A stretch of 64,000 nucleotides of DNA from Pseudomonadota bacterium (lineage in GTDB: Bacteria > Pseudomonadota > Alphaproteobacteria > Rhizobiales > Xanthobacteraceae). Location: contig JAFECJ010000009.1 of NCBI GenBank assembly GCA_018242205.1, positions 1 to 64,000 of the forward strand. Direction: 5' to 3'. Every line of letters starts with the position of its first letter. Within the stretch, counting starts at the first letter, position 1. Under the pieces are notes generated by a model that saw only the letters and a list, made by a program, of their open reading frames with translations, did no database searches and was not told the DNA's origin. Positions 8,577 through 17,502 of this stretch are shown piece by piece. A program made the position numbers and the translations under genes.

Positions 8577-8918
8577 ATGCCGATCAAACCGACCGCCGAT
8601 TTTTCCCACTTCGACGCGCTCGACATCCGCGTCGGCCGCATCGTCAAGGTCGAGGACGCGCAGACGAAGAAGCCGACATACCGAATGACCATCGACTTCG
8701 GCGGCGACATCGGCACCAAGGTGTCGTGCGGCGCCTATCGAACCTATCCGAAGGAAGCCTTGATCGGCCGTCAGGTGCTCGCGGTCGTCAATTTCGCGCC
8801 GCGCAAGATGGGCCCGGAGGTCTCGGAAGTGCTGACGCTCGGTGTGCCGGGCGGCGACGGCGCGACGATCTATGTGACGCCGCAGCAGGAGGTCGAGCCC
8901 GGCGTCGCGCTGTTCTGA
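8577..8918 (+). CDS. csaA: CsaA-like tRNA-binding protein
   Basis: 113 residues consisting of a single EMAP/Trbp111-type OB-fold: DIRVGRIVKVEDAQTKKP at the start, the loop VSCGAYRTYP, and the diagnostic VVNFAPRKMGPEVSEVLTLG. This matches CsaA, a dimeric tRNA-binding protein sometimes reported to have chaperone activity. Length equals the family norm. It has AGAGAG upstream of the ATG. Followed 78 nt later by a rhodanese gene on the same strand. Confidence 0.85.
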   Translation: MPIKPTADFSHFDALDIRVGRIVKVEDAQTKKPTYRMTIDFGGDIGTKVSCGAYRTYPKEALIGRQVLAVVNFAPRKMGPEVSEVLTLGVPGGDGATIYVTPQQEVEPGVALF

Positions 8919-8996
8919 AGCAGGCGCTATCCGGGCTTGCCTCCCGAGCGCGGCACGCCATATTCTCCGGGTCACATTGCGAATGGAGAATATAAG

Positions 8997-9392
8997 ATGG
9001 CCACCACCCTGAAAGAGCTGATGGCGCAGGCCAATGCTGCCGTGCCGCGCATCTCGCCCGCTGAAGCGAAGGATCTCATCGCCAAGGGCAATACGCTGGT
9101 GGTCGACGTCCGCGACGCGCCCGAGATCGAAAACTCCGGCAAGGTGGCGGGCGCGCAGCACGTGTCGCGCGGCATGCTCGAATTCCGCGCCGATCCGGAC
9201 TCGCCGTATCACGACAAGAACTTTGCCAAGGACAAGACCGTCATTGTCTATTGCGCCTCGGGCGGCCGCTCCGCGCTGGCCGGCAAGGCGCTGAAGGATC
9301 TCGGCTTCGGCAAGGTGCTCAATCTCGGCGCCTTCAAGGATTGGGTCGAAAGCGGCGGCGCTGTCGACAAGCCGATCGAGCGCGGCATGTAA
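8997..9392 (+). CDS. Rhodanese-like sulfurtransferase, single domain
   Basis: 131 residues. The start at 8997 has GGAG 9 nt upstream. A rhodanese domain spans about residues 20-125, with VVDVRD near the start and the active-site Cys in VIVYCASGGRSA. The CASGGRS loop is of the six-residue class that binds sulfur rather than phosphate. No signal peptide is visible, so it acts in the cytoplasm, probably as a persulfide carrier. The acceptor is unknown. Confidence 0.85.
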   Translation: MATTLKELMAQANAAVPRISPAEAKDLIAKGNTLVVDVRDAPEIENSGKVAGAQHVSRGMLEFRADPDSPYHDKNFAKDKTVIVYCASGGRSALAGKALKDLGFGKVLNLGAFKDWVESGGAVDKPIERGM

Positions 9393-9427
9393 GGTCTGAG
9401 GCCGAAGCCGATCCGGCGCGACGAGTT

Positions 9428-10039
9428 TTAGAACTCGTCGCGCTGCGCGCGGCGGGCGCGATAGCGCGGGCGCTCGCTGAAGATTTCCTCGAAGCTGGTG
9501 TCCCGGCGCGCGCGACGCCAGTTTTGGTCTTCGACATAAACGCGGCGGCGAGACTGACGCTGTTCGACTTCGACGCGGCGATGCCGTCGCTCGGTCCGGC
9601 TGACAATGGCCTCGGGCCGGCTGCCGATCACCTCGATGCGCGTCGCGCCGGCATTGTGCCGCACGAGGTCAAATAACGTCGCGGCATTGCGCGGATGCAG
9701 GCGGATACAGCCATGCGAAGCCGGCCGGCCGAGCCGCGACACCTCGTAGCTGCCGTGGATGGCGTAGCCGCCGGCGAAGAAGATCGAATACGGCATCGGC
9801 GACCAGTCGTACTTGCGCGAATACCACTGCCGCTCCAGCCGCTGCGGCCGGTAGACGCCGTTCGGCGTGTTGTAGCCCCAGCGCGCCGTGGACACCGGCC
9901 AGCGGTAGCGCGTCGCGCCGTCGACATTGACCGTGAGCTGCTGCGTCGATTTGTCGACGGTGATCAGGATCGCGGCGCGCGCCGGCTGACCGGCCAGCGC
10001 CAGCGCGACCATGGCGACCAGAGAAGCGAGAAGACGCAT
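9428..10039 (-). CDS. L,D-transpeptidase (ErfK/YbiS/YcfS/YnhG family)
   Basis: 203 residues with a signal peptide (1-22, ending ARA). The YkuD catalytic domain contains His95 in AIHGS and the nucleophile Cys111 in SHGCIRLH. Members form 3-3 crosslinks in peptidoglycan or attach proteins to it in the periplasm. The C-terminal tail is rich in Arg and Glu. It lies 64 nt downstream of a second paralogue at 10104-11015 in the same orientation; the cores are strongly similar (RYRWPVST, WYSRKYDW, PMP), pointing to tandem duplication. Confidence 0.88.
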   Translation of the reverse strand: MRLLASLVAMVALALAGQPARAAILITVDKSTQQLTVNVDGATRYRWPVSTARWGYNTPNGVYRPQRLERQWYSRKYDWSPMPYSIFFAGGYAIHGSYEVSRLGRPASHGCIRLHPRNAATLFDLVRHNAGATRIEVIGSRPEAIVSRTERRHRRVEVEQRQSRRRVYVEDQNWRRARRDTSFEEIFSERPRYRARRAQRDEF

Positions 10040-10103
10040 GACTTAACTCCGCTTTCTGTTTACCGCGATTTCCCGGAGCAACGACAGCGATCGCAGACTT
10101 TGG

Positions 10104-11015
10104 TTAGCGCACGATCCCGTATTTGCGGTCGAGGCTGCGCAGCCAGGCTTCGCGGCCGCGCAACACCGCCGCGTCGTCGCCGACCGCGGTGAAAGCGCCG
10201 CCGCGCACAATCTCGACCTGCGGCTTGTCGTGGCGCGCTGTGACGGCGATGATCCGGGCCTGGTGCGGCAGCGGCTTTTCGACATGCGCGGGCCGCGCCG
10301 GCGGCAATGCTTCGACCGGGGCCGCATTAACCTTCAGAACCGGCTTCGGCTCCGGCCGCGGCTCAAGCCTGGCTTCAAGCTTGGTTTCGGGCTTGGCGTC
10401 GGATTTGGCGTCGGATTTGGCTTCGAGCTTTCGCTCGATCTTGGTTGCGGGCTTGGCTTCGGGCTTGGTTTCGACCTTGGCTTCAGCCTTGGTGACGACT
10501 TTGCGCTCCGGCGGCAGCGGCAGCTTCGCTTCCGCGATATTCGCGCGCGGATCGACCGTCGGCCCCGGCAGCCGGCCGTCGATCACCTCGATGCGGGCGC
10601 TGCTCTTGCCGCGCTCGCGCAGCAGCGCGAACAACGTCGTCGCATTGGCGCGGCTCAGCCTCACGCAGCCATGCGAGGCGGCACGACCGAGACGGCGCTC
10701 CTCGACGGTGCCGTGCATCGCGTAGCCCTTGTAGAAAAAGATGGCGTGCGGCATCGGCGCCCAATCGTATTTGCGCGAGTACCAGCTGCGCTCCATGCGG
10801 ATCGGACGGAACGAACCCGCCGGCGTGTCATAGCCGCGCCGCCCGGTGGACACCGGCCAGCGGTAGCGCTCGGCGCCATCGACATCGACGGCGACGCGCT
10901 GGTCGGCCTTGCTGACGGTGATGAGAACATCGGCGCGCGCCGATGATGGTAATGCAATGACAGGCGCCAGCATGATCAACGCGGCTGCGACAGCCGGAAC
11001 ACGCGCGCAACGCAT
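10104..11015 (-). CDS. L,D-transpeptidase with charged repetitive C-terminal tail
   Basis: 303 residues from the ATG at 11015 (AGGG 7 nt upstream), with a signal peptide ending SARA near residue 28. The YkuD domain has His101 and the catalytic Cys117 in SHGCVRLS. After about residue 165 comes an 80-residue low-complexity tract of degenerate units such as KVETKPEAKPATK and SDAKSDAKPETK, very rich in Lys, Glu, Ala and Pro. Such a tract could bind the anionic envelope or act as a spacer. A short conserved tail near the end (YGIV) follows. Paralogue of the neighbouring gene; divergent from mepA. Confidence 0.87.
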   Translation of the reverse strand: MRCARVPAVAAALIMLAPVIALPSSARADVLITVSKADQRVAVDVDGAERYRWPVSTGRRGYDTPAGSFRPIRMERSWYSRKYDWAPMPHAIFFYKGYAMHGTVEERRLGRAASHGCVRLSRANATTLFALLRERGKSSARIEVIDGRLPGPTVDPRANIAEAKLPLPPERKVVTKAEAKVETKPEAKPATKIERKLEAKSDAKSDAKPETKLEARLEPRPEPKPVLKVNAAPVEALPPARPAHVEKPLPHQARIIAVTARHDKPQVEIVRGGAFTAVGDDAAVLRGREAWLRSLDRKYGIVR

Positions 11016-11240
11016 GGTACTACCCTTCATTCCCCTGACCGGCTTCCACCGGAATTCACCCGCGCCCTCAGGATCGCCCAACGGGCGGTCGCTTGTAAAG
11101 CTTTCGTTAACCATAAAAGCCGTTGGCGATACTGATCTTTTCGTGATCGGCCGCACCGGGAACTTTGGCCGGCCAGGCCTAAACCATGCCGCGCAATTAA
11201 CCTGACACCCGGCGGTGAAATCGCTTAAATCGCCGTCGTG

Positions 11241-12731
11241 ATGCTCAAACCGGCCGCCATCATCGCCGTCTGCGCCGTCGCGCTCGCCGCCGGCGTCTAC
11301 GCCTTCGTGCCCGCGAGCCATCGCGCGCCCGAACCGACGCTCGCTGCCAAAGGCGAGCCGCCTGCGCCGGCAAGGCCTCTGAACGACGCACCGCCGCCGC
11401 CTCCGGTCGCGATGTTGCCGCGCCCCGGCACCGCGATGGCCAGCGCGCCAACGCCGCCAGTGTCGCTTCCGCCATCGCCGCCTAAAGTGATGGCCGACCT
11501 TGCACCGGCGCCAAAGACAGAAACGGCGCCCGCGCCGAAGAGTGACGCAGCGCCCGCGCCGAAGATTGATGCCTCGCCCGCGCAGAAGGCCGATGTCGCG
11601 CCGCCACCGGCCATCTCCGCAGCACCGACACCATCACCGGTGCCGCAGAAATCCGCGGCGCTGACGCCGCCGCCTGCTACGCCGCCAATGCCGATCGCGC
11701 CGGCCATCGCCGAAGCGACCGCCAAGATCGAGCCCGCGCCGGCGCTCGTTACGCCTCCAGCGCCCGCCGCGGTTCCGGCTTCCGCTGCGCCGGTGCAATC
11801 CTCGACGCCCGCACCGGCACCTGTCGTCGCGTCGCTGGCGCCGCTGCCGACAGAGAAGCCATCGATCGTCGAGGAAGCGCTCAAGCTCAACGAGCCGATC
11901 CCGGCGAAGAAACTGTTCTCGGCCGAGAAGCTGCCCAGCCTCGGCAAGGCCATGGCGATCGGCTACTATCCGCGCGGCTGTCTGCAGGGCGGCGTCGCGC
12001 TGCCGGTCACCGGGCCGACCTGGCAGGTGATGCGCATCTCACGCAACCGCATGTGGGGCCACCCCAATCTCGTCCGCTTCCTCGAACGCTTCGCCCCGGC
12101 CGCCGCCAAGGCCACCGGCTGGCACGGCATCCTGGTCGGCGACATGGCGCAGCCGCGCGGCGGGCCGCTGCCGTTCGGTCATCTCAGCCATCAGATCGGC
12201 CTCGATGTCGATATCTGGTTCATGCCGATGCCGAACCACGTGCTGTCCGGTGAGGAACGCGAGAAGATCTCGGCGATCAATCTGGTTTCAGCCGACTGGA
12301 AACACATCAATCCCAGGACCTGGACGCCGCAGCACTACGATTTCATCCGCGTCGCCGCCGAACAACCCGGCGTCGAGCGCGTTCTCGTGAACGCGGCGAT
12401 CAAGAAGGAAATGTGCCGGATGCAGGGCTCAAAGCATCCGGAGTGGATGGACAAGGTGCGGCCGTGGTACGGCCACCACGACCATATCCACGTCCGCCTC
12501 GCCTGCCCGGCCGACTCGCCGAACTGCCGCAAGCAGCCGCCGGTGCCGGAAAGCGACGGCTGCGGCAAGGCGCTCGACTACTGGTTCTCGGATCGTGTGC
12601 TGCACCCGAAGCCGAAGCCACCCAACCCCAATGCCAAGCCGCCGAAGGCGATCACGCTCGCCGACCTGCCGCCGGCCTGCAAGACCGTGCTCGCCGCGCC
12701 GGACAAGCCGTTGACCGCGGCCAACGAGTAA
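11241..12731 (+). CDS. mepA: Penicillin-insensitive murein endopeptidase with Ala/Pro-rich N-terminal region
   Basis: About 496 residues. An N-terminal hydrophobic segment (AAIIAVCAVALAAGVYAF) serves as signal or anchor. It is followed by about 170 residues of Ala/Pro-rich linker with APAPK-type units. The peptidase M74 domain then starts near residue 220. Zinc and active-site residues are visible as SHQIGLDVDIW (His317, Asp324) and HHDHIH (412-417). MepA cleaves D,D and meso-DAP crosslinks in peptidoglycan. E. coli MepA lacks the long linker. Neighbouring L,D-transpeptidases make this a crosslink-remodelling cluster. GTG at 11238 is an alternative start. Confidence 0.88.
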   Translation: MLKPAAIIAVCAVALAAGVYAFVPASHRAPEPTLAAKGEPPAPARPLNDAPPPPPVAMLPRPGTAMASAPTPPVSLPPSPPKVMADLAPAPKTETAPAPKSDAAPAPKIDASPAQKADVAPPPAISAAPTPSPVPQKSAALTPPPATPPMPIAPAIAEATAKIEPAPALVTPPAPAAVPASAAPVQSSTPAPAPVVASLAPLPTEKPSIVEEALKLNEPIPAKKLFSAEKLPSLGKAMAIGYYPRGCLQGGVALPVTGPTWQVMRISRNRMWGHPNLVRFLERFAPAAAKATGWHGILVGDMAQPRGGPLPFGHLSHQIGLDVDIWFMPMPNHVLSGEEREKISAINLVSADWKHINPRTWTPQHYDFIRVAAEQPGVERVLVNAAIKKEMCRMQGSKHPEWMDKVRPWYGHHDHIHVRLACPADSPNCRKQPPVPESDGCGKALDYWFSDRVLHPKPKPPNPNAKPPKAITLADLPPACKTVLAAPDKPLTAANE

Positions 12732-12739
12732 CTTACTTG

Positions 12740-12860
12740 CCCCGGACGCGATGCAGCACGAAGTGCTGCTTCGCAGAGCCGGGGCCGTCTCACATTCCGA
12801 GCTCGGAATGGTCCCGGTTCTGCATCGCACCGCGAAGTCGCGCTGCGATGCGCCCGGGAC
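12740..12860. repeat. Palindromic intergenic repeat
   Basis: Outer arms CCCGGACGCGATGCAGC and GCTGCGATGCGCCCGGG are near-complementary, with inner hairpins CAGCACG-aa-GTGCTG and CATTCCGAGCTCGGAATG. It lies between the convergent mepA and lrp-like genes, where it could also act as a bidirectional terminator. Confidence 0.7.
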
Positions 12861-12868
12861 ACGTTGCC

Positions 12869-13339
12869 TCACTCCACCGGCAGCACGTTGGTGTACTTCA
12901 CCTGCTCGAGCGCGAAGCTCGATTCGATCGAGGCGATGCCGTCGAGCCTTGTCAGCTTGGTCTTGAGAAAACGCTCATAGCTCGGCAGATCCGGCACCAC
13001 GACGCGCAGCAGATAGTCGCGCTGCCCCGTCATCAGGTAACACTCCAGCACTTCCGGCCATCGAGATATGGTCTTGCCGAAGCGCTCGAGCATTTCCTCG
13101 CGCTGCTTGTCGAGCTTGATCGAGATGAAGACGGACACCGGCAGCCCGACCGCGCGCTGGTCGAGCACGGCGACATAGCGGTTGATGACGCCGGCCTTTT
13201 CCAGGAGCCGCACGCGGCGCAAGCACGGCGACGGCGACAGCCCGACCTGCGCGGCGAGATCGTTGATGCTCATGCGGCCGTCGGCCTGCAGCAGGTTGAG
13301 GATCTTGCGGTCAATGGCGTCGAGCAGCGCGGCTGGCAT
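12869..13339 (-). CDS. Lrp/AsnC-family transcriptional regulator
   Basis: 156 residues. The N-terminal helix-turn-helix spans about residues 8-50 (IDRKILNLLQADGRMSINDLAAQVGLSPSPCLRRVRLLEKAGVI in parts), followed by the RAM/ligand-binding domain with the LECYLMTGQRDYLLRVVVPD core. It is divergent from the large E1-like enzyme gene at 13603. This pair resembles the arrangement mdeR/mdeB of Pseudomonas putida, where an Lrp-type activator controls methionine breakdown. The effector is probably an amino acid or 2-oxoacid (inference). Confidence 0.87.
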   Translation of the reverse strand: MPAALLDAIDRKILNLLQADGRMSINDLAAQVGLSPSPCLRRVRLLEKAGVINRYVAVLDQRAVGLPVSVFISIKLDKQREEMLERFGKTISRWPEVLECYLMTGQRDYLLRVVVPDLPSYERFLKTKLTRLDGIASIESSFALEQVKYTNVLPVE

Positions 13340-13357
13340 TTTACGCCCCTGAATGAC

Positions 13358-13396
13358 GTTAAATTGGCATAATCAGCTAATATTACTCCACCTAAT
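13358..13396. promoter_or_regulatory. AT-rich divergent regulatory region, candidate Lrp-binding site
   Basis: This 39-nt stretch (GTTAAATTGGCATAATC...AATATTACTCC) is much more AT-rich than its surroundings and lies directly in front of the lrp-like gene. Lrp-type proteins favour such sites. No exact consensus is claimed. Confidence 0.35.
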
Positions 13397-13466
13397 AGCG
13401 CGGATTGGCAAGCATCGCCACGGCGAGAAGCGCAGAATTAAACAGACAAGCTGTGGCGCCGTTCGG

Positions 13467-13564
13467 CCTCATGGTGAGGAGCGCGGCGCAGCCGCGCGTC
13501 TCGAACCATGGGGCCGCGACATCCTTCGAGACGCATTGCTTCGCAATGCTCCTCAGGATGAGAC
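13467..13564. repeat. Palindromic repeat, 'CCTCAGGATGAG' family
   Basis: Ends CCTCATGGTGAGGAGCGC and GCTCCTCAGGATGAG are inverted copies; inner hairpins are GCGCGGC-gca-GCCGCGC and GCATTGC-tt-GCAATGC. It lies between the Lrp regulator and the start of the E1-like gene, ending 38 nt before the ATG. A second member lies at 20185-20289. Confidence 0.75.
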
Positions 13565-13602
13565 GGACTGAATGCTGCGGTTGCCAAGACAGAGGAAACG
13601 CG

Positions 13603-15990
13603 ATGGCCACGGACAAGCTCACCAACCTATCCGCCCTCGAGCGCAAGGTGCTGTGGCTGGCGAGCTGGATGATCCACAACGCCAACCACATCCGCGAGAA
13701 CACCGACGGGCTCAAGGTCGGCGGCCATCAGGCGTCAAGCGCGTCGCTCGCCACCATCATGACCGCGCTCTATTTCGACGTGCTGCGGCCGCAGGACCGC
13801 GTCGCGGTGAAGCCGCATGCCTCGCCGATCTATCACGCCATTCAATACCTGTTCGGCAAGCAGACCCGCGAGAAGATGGAAGCCTTCCGCGGCTACAAGG
13901 GCGCGCAGAGCTATCCGTCGCGCACCAAGGACACCGACGACGTCGATTTCTCGACCGGCTCGGTCGGTCTCGGCGTCGCGCAAACCTTGTTCTCATCGCT
14001 GACGCAGGACTACGTGAAGGCCCATGGCTGGGCCAAGGACCGCCCGGACGGCCGCATGGTCGCGCTGGTCGGCGACGCCGAACTCGACGAAGGCAACATC
14101 TTCGAAGCGCTGCTCGACGGCTGGAAGCAGGGCCTGCGCAATTGCTGGTGGATCATCGACTATAATCGCCAGAGCCTGGATGCCGTGGTGCGCGAGGGCC
14201 TGTGGGAGCGCTACGAGCAGCTGTTCAAGAATTTCGGCTGGAACGTCGCCATCGTGAAATATGGCTCGCTGCAGCAGGCGGCGTTCAAGGAGCCGGGCGG
14301 CGACAAGCTGCGCCACTGGATCGATACCTGTCCGAACCCTTTGTACTCGGCACTGGTGTTTGCCGGCGGCGCGGCGTGGCGCAAGCGCCTCAATGACGAA
14401 ATCGGCGATCAAGGCGACGTGTCGAAGCTGATCGCCAGGCGCAGCGATGACGAGCTCGCGGCGCTGATGAACAATCTCGGCGGCCACGATCTGCCGGCGC
14501 TGCTCGAGGCCTTCCACGGCGCCGATCCGGAAAAGCCGACCTGCTTCATCTGCTATACGGTGAAGGGCTTCGGTCTGCCGATGGCCGGGCACAAGGACAA
14601 TCACGCCGGACTGATGACGCCGGCGCAGATGGAGACCTTCCGCGCCAAGATGGCGGTGCGTCCGGGCCACGAATGGGACAAGTTCGAGGGCCTCGACAAC
14701 GCCGACGCACTGCAGGCGTTCCTGGACAAGGTGCCATTCGCGACCGGCGGCGAACGTCGCCTGACCGCGCCGGCCATTCCGGTGCCGGAGACGCTGAAGG
14801 TCGCCATTCAGCCGACCATGGCGACGCAGACCGGCTTCGGCGCCATCCTCAACGAGATCGGCCGCGGCGATACCGAATTCGCGCAACGCATCGTCACCAC
14901 GTCACCGGACGTCACGGTGTCGACCAATCTCGGCCCGTGGGTCAACCGGCGCGGCCTGTTCGCCCGCGAAACGATGGCCGACACCTTCAAGAGCGAGCAG
15001 ATCCCGTCGACCTTCAACTGGGAATTCTCGCCGAAGGGTCAGCACATCGAGCTCGGCATCGCCGAGTCGAACCTGTTCATCAACCTGTCGGCGCTCGGCC
15101 TGTCGCATTCCATCAACGGCGTGCGACTCTTGCCGATCGGCACCTTGTACGACCCGTTCATCGCCCGCGGCCTCGATCAGCTCAATTACGGCTGCTACCA
15201 GGATTCCCGTTTCATGGTGGTGGCGACGCCGTCCGGCATCACGCTCGCCGGCGAAGGCGGCGCCCATCAATCGATCGCCGAGCCGCTGATCGGCATGGCG
15301 CAGGATGGCTTGGCTTCGTTCGAGCCGGCCTTCGTCGACGAACTCGCCGAGATCATGCGCTGGTCGTTCGACTACATGCAGAAGTCGGGTGGCGAGCCGT
15401 CCGAACGCAACTGGCTGCGCGACGAAACCGGCGGCTCGGTTTATCTGCGCCTGTCGACGCGGCCGATCGACCAGATCAAGCGCGACATGACGCCCCTGCT
15501 GCGCCAGCACATCATCGACGGCGCCTATTGGCTGCGCGAGCCGGGGCCGAACTGTCAGGTCATCGTCGCCTATACCGGCGCCATCGCGCCGGAAGCCATC
15601 GCCGCCGTCGGCCTGATGGCGGAAGACCGCCGCGATATCGGCCTGCTCGCCGTGACCTCGGCCGATCGCCTCAACGCCGGCTGGACGGCCGCGCAACGCG
15701 CCAGAGAGCGCGGCCTCGTTCATGCGCGCTCGCATATCGAGCGCCTGCTCGGCGACCTGCCGCCGCATTGCGGCATCGTCACCGTGGTCGACGGCCATCC
15801 GGCGACCTTGTCGTGGCTGGGCGCCGTGCAGGGCAACCGCACGCGCGGCCTCGGCGTCGAGCATTTCGGCCAGACCGGCTCGCTCGCCGATCTCTATAAG
15901 CACTACGGCATCGACACCAACGCCATCATCGCCGCCGCCGAAGCGATCGCCCCGGGCCGGCCGATGCGTTATTTGAAGGCGTTGCCCTGA
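13603..15990 (+). CDS. Thiamine-diphosphate E1/transketolase-like enzyme (homodimeric 2-oxoacid dehydrogenase E1 type)
   Basis: 795 residues from the ATG at 13603, preceded by GAGGAAA. The ThDP-binding motif runs from GDAELDEGN (157-165) to the IIDYNRQ segment. The central part (SPKGQHIELGIAESN) is the pyrimidine domain with the catalytic Glu. The C-terminal domain resembles transketolase. Overall layout matches AceE-like E1 proteins and MdeB of P. putida, a proposed 2-oxobutyrate dehydrogenase E1. No E2 or E3 lies next to it. Likely role: oxidation or decarboxylation of a 2-oxoacid from amino acid breakdown under control of the divergent Lrp regulator. Substrate is inferred only. Confidence 0.78.
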   Translation: MATDKLTNLSALERKVLWLASWMIHNANHIRENTDGLKVGGHQASSASLATIMTALYFDVLRPQDRVAVKPHASPIYHAIQYLFGKQTREKMEAFRGYKGAQSYPSRTKDTDDVDFSTGSVGLGVAQTLFSSLTQDYVKAHGWAKDRPDGRMVALVGDAELDEGNIFEALLDGWKQGLRNCWWIIDYNRQSLDAVVREGLWERYEQLFKNFGWNVAIVKYGSLQQAAFKEPGGDKLRHWIDTCPNPLYSALVFAGGAAWRKRLNDEIGDQGDVSKLIARRSDDELAALMNNLGGHDLPALLEAFHGADPEKPTCFICYTVKGFGLPMAGHKDNHAGLMTPAQMETFRAKMAVRPGHEWDKFEGLDNADALQAFLDKVPFATGGERRLTAPAIPVPETLKVAIQPTMATQTGFGAILNEIGRGDTEFAQRIVTTSPDVTVSTNLGPWVNRRGLFARETMADTFKSEQIPSTFNWEFSPKGQHIELGIAESNLFINLSALGLSHSINGVRLLPIGTLYDPFIARGLDQLNYGCYQDSRFMVVATPSGITLAGEGGAHQSIAEPLIGMAQDGLASFEPAFVDELAEIMRWSFDYMQKSGGEPSERNWLRDETGGSVYLRLSTRPIDQIKRDMTPLLRQHIIDGAYWLREPGPNCQVIVAYTGAIAPEAIAAVGLMAEDRRDIGLLAVTSADRLNAGWTAAQRARERGLVHARSHIERLLGDLPPHCGIVTVVDGHPATLSWLGAVQGNRTRGLGVEHFGQTGSLADLYKHYGIDTNAIIAAAEAIAPGRPMRYLKALP

Positions 15991-16150
15991 GACCGCCGCA
16001 CGACGCCCGAAGGACCGCATAATCTAGAAGGAACTGGAACGCGGGTTGGCGAGTTTGGCAACTCGCAACGCCCCCCTCGTCTGTGATCGCGGTCACAGCA
16101 GTGACACGAGCTTGAGCGCTACTAGCGCTTCCATCACGGGAGTTCTGGTC

Positions 16151-16750
16151 ATGGGCTTACTTGACGTTCTCAATGGCATGCAAAACGGCCCTCGCGGCGC
16201 GCCGCAGCCGGGCAAAGGCGGCATGTCGCCGATCACCATGGCGATCCTCGGCCTGCTCGCCTACAAGGCGATCAAGAGTTTCAGCGGCAACCAGGCATCG
16301 CCGACCGCACCACAAGCACCGTCGACAGGAACCGGACTGCCCGGAGGATTGGGTGGCGCCCTTGGCGGCGCGCTTGGTGGCAATTCCGGCGGCGGACTTG
16401 GTGGCGGGCTGGGCAATGTTCTCGCCGGCGGTCTTGGTGGATTGTTGGCGGGCGGCGCGGCCGGCAGCGTTCTCAGCGGCGGGCTGAACGATCTGCTCAA
16501 GCAGTTCCAACAGAACGGGCTCGGCGATGCGGCCAATTCTTGGGTCGGCACCGGGCCGAACCAGCCGGTCCAGCCGTCCGATCTCGCCAAAGCCATCGGC
16601 GCGGATCAACTCGACGAACTCACCAAACAATCCGGCCTATCGCGTGACCAGTTGCTGGATGGCCTGAGCCAGTATCTACCGCAGGCGGTCGACAGCATGA
16701 CGCCGCATGGCCGACTGCCGAATGAGCAGGAAGCCTCGCAGCTTCTCTAA
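16151..16750 (+). CDS. YidB-family protein (DUF937-type)
   Basis: 199 residues from the ATG at 16151 (GGGAG upstream). The N-terminus MGLLDVLNGM, a hydrophobic segment, a Gly-rich stretch (about residues 60-115) with repeated GGALGG/GGLGG units, and a C-terminal helical half with SWVGTGPNQPV and LDELTKQSGLSRDQLLDGLSQYLPQAVD are typical of YidB-like proteins. Function is unknown in all species. It heads a run of three small genes often linked to envelope or general stress. Confidence 0.8.
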   Translation: MGLLDVLNGMQNGPRGAPQPGKGGMSPITMAILGLLAYKAIKSFSGNQASPTAPQAPSTGTGLPGGLGGALGGALGGNSGGGLGGGLGNVLAGGLGGLLAGGAAGSVLSGGLNDLLKQFQQNGLGDAANSWVGTGPNQPVQPSDLAKAIGADQLDELTKQSGLSRDQLLDGLSQYLPQAVDSMTPHGRLPNEQEASQLL

Positions 16751-16790
16751 TCTCAATCTCTGACCGTCTCATCAACAGAAGCAGAATGTC

Positions 16791-17069
16791 ATGGGTATTG
16801 TCTGGATCATCTTGATTGGATTCGTTGCCGGCCTAATTGCGCGCTGGATCTCGCCGGGCCCGAACGATCCGAAAGGCTTCCTGCTTACCACCGTGCTCGG
16901 CATTGCCGGCGCGTTCCTCGCCACATGGATTGGTCAAACCATCGGATGGTACCGACCCGACCAGGGCGCCGGCTTCATCGGCGCCACGGTCGGCGCCATC
17001 CTCGTCTTGTTCATCTGGAACAGGCTGGTGGCCAGCAACGTCATTCGCGATCCGGGCAACCGGCCGTAA
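16791..17069 (+). CDS. GlsB/YeaQ/YmgE family membrane protein
   Basis: 92 residues with three hydrophobic segments and the family signature GFVAGLIARWISPGPND followed by GFLLTTVLGIAGAFLATWIGQ. These transglycosylase-associated small inner-membrane proteins are commonly stress-induced, but their activity is not established. Begins 40 nt after the YidB-like gene. Confidence 0.87.
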   Translation: MGIVWIILIGFVAGLIARWISPGPNDPKGFLLTTVLGIAGAFLATWIGQTIGWYRPDQGAGFIGATVGAILVLFIWNRLVASNVIRDPGNRP

Positions 17070-17118
17070 CCGGCTCTACGATCAAGTCTCATTTTCTCCG
17101 CAACGAAAGAAGGGCGAC

Positions 17119-17478
17119 ATGGGTATCTTCAGCAGCATCATGGGTGCAATTTTCGGCAGTGGCTCGGCACAGGCGCAAGCGTCGCCGACGGCAGCCGCTC
17201 CGGCTACGCCACCGCCACAGACCGTGGACGTAGCGGCCATCGTCGACAAGGCGGCCGCATCGACCGGCGAAAAACTCGAATGGCGCACATCGATCGTCGA
17301 CCTGATGAAGGCACTCGGTCTCGATTCCAGTCTCGGCGCCCGCAAGGAGCTCGCCAAGGAACTGCACTACACGGGCGATACCGGCGACTCGGCCAAAATG
17401 AATGTCTGGCTGCACAAGCAGATCATGGACAAGCTCGCGGCCAATGGCGGTGTATTGCCGGCTGATATCAAGCACTGA
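17119..17478 (+). CDS. DUF3597 domain protein
   Basis: 119 residues from the ATG at 17119. The N-terminus MGIFSSIMGAIFG and an Ala/Pro linker precede a C-terminal domain (VDVAAIVDKAA...LEWRTSIVDLMKALGLDSSLGARKELAKELHY) that matches DUF3597. The fold resembles small LysM-associated or SPOR-like helical modules; no enzymatic motif is visible. It ends the three-gene group, closed by a strong terminator at 17503-17540. Confidence 0.8.
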   Translation: MGIFSSIMGAIFGSGSAQAQASPTAAAPATPPPQTVDVAAIVDKAAASTGEKLEWRTSIVDLMKALGLDSSLGARKELAKELHYTGDTGDSAKMNVWLHKQIMDKLAANGGVLPADIKH

Positions 17479-17502
17479 TCGATTGATCGCGACTTCGCGA
17501 AC

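Noticed and set aside
10340..10510. Short repeating units resembling a tandem repeat or CRISPR
   Set aside because: They encode the Lys/Glu/Ala tail of the L,D-transpeptidase, are degenerate and lack spacers of fixed length.
16330..16480. GGC-rich repeats
   Set aside because: They encode the Gly-rich stretch of the YidB-like protein.
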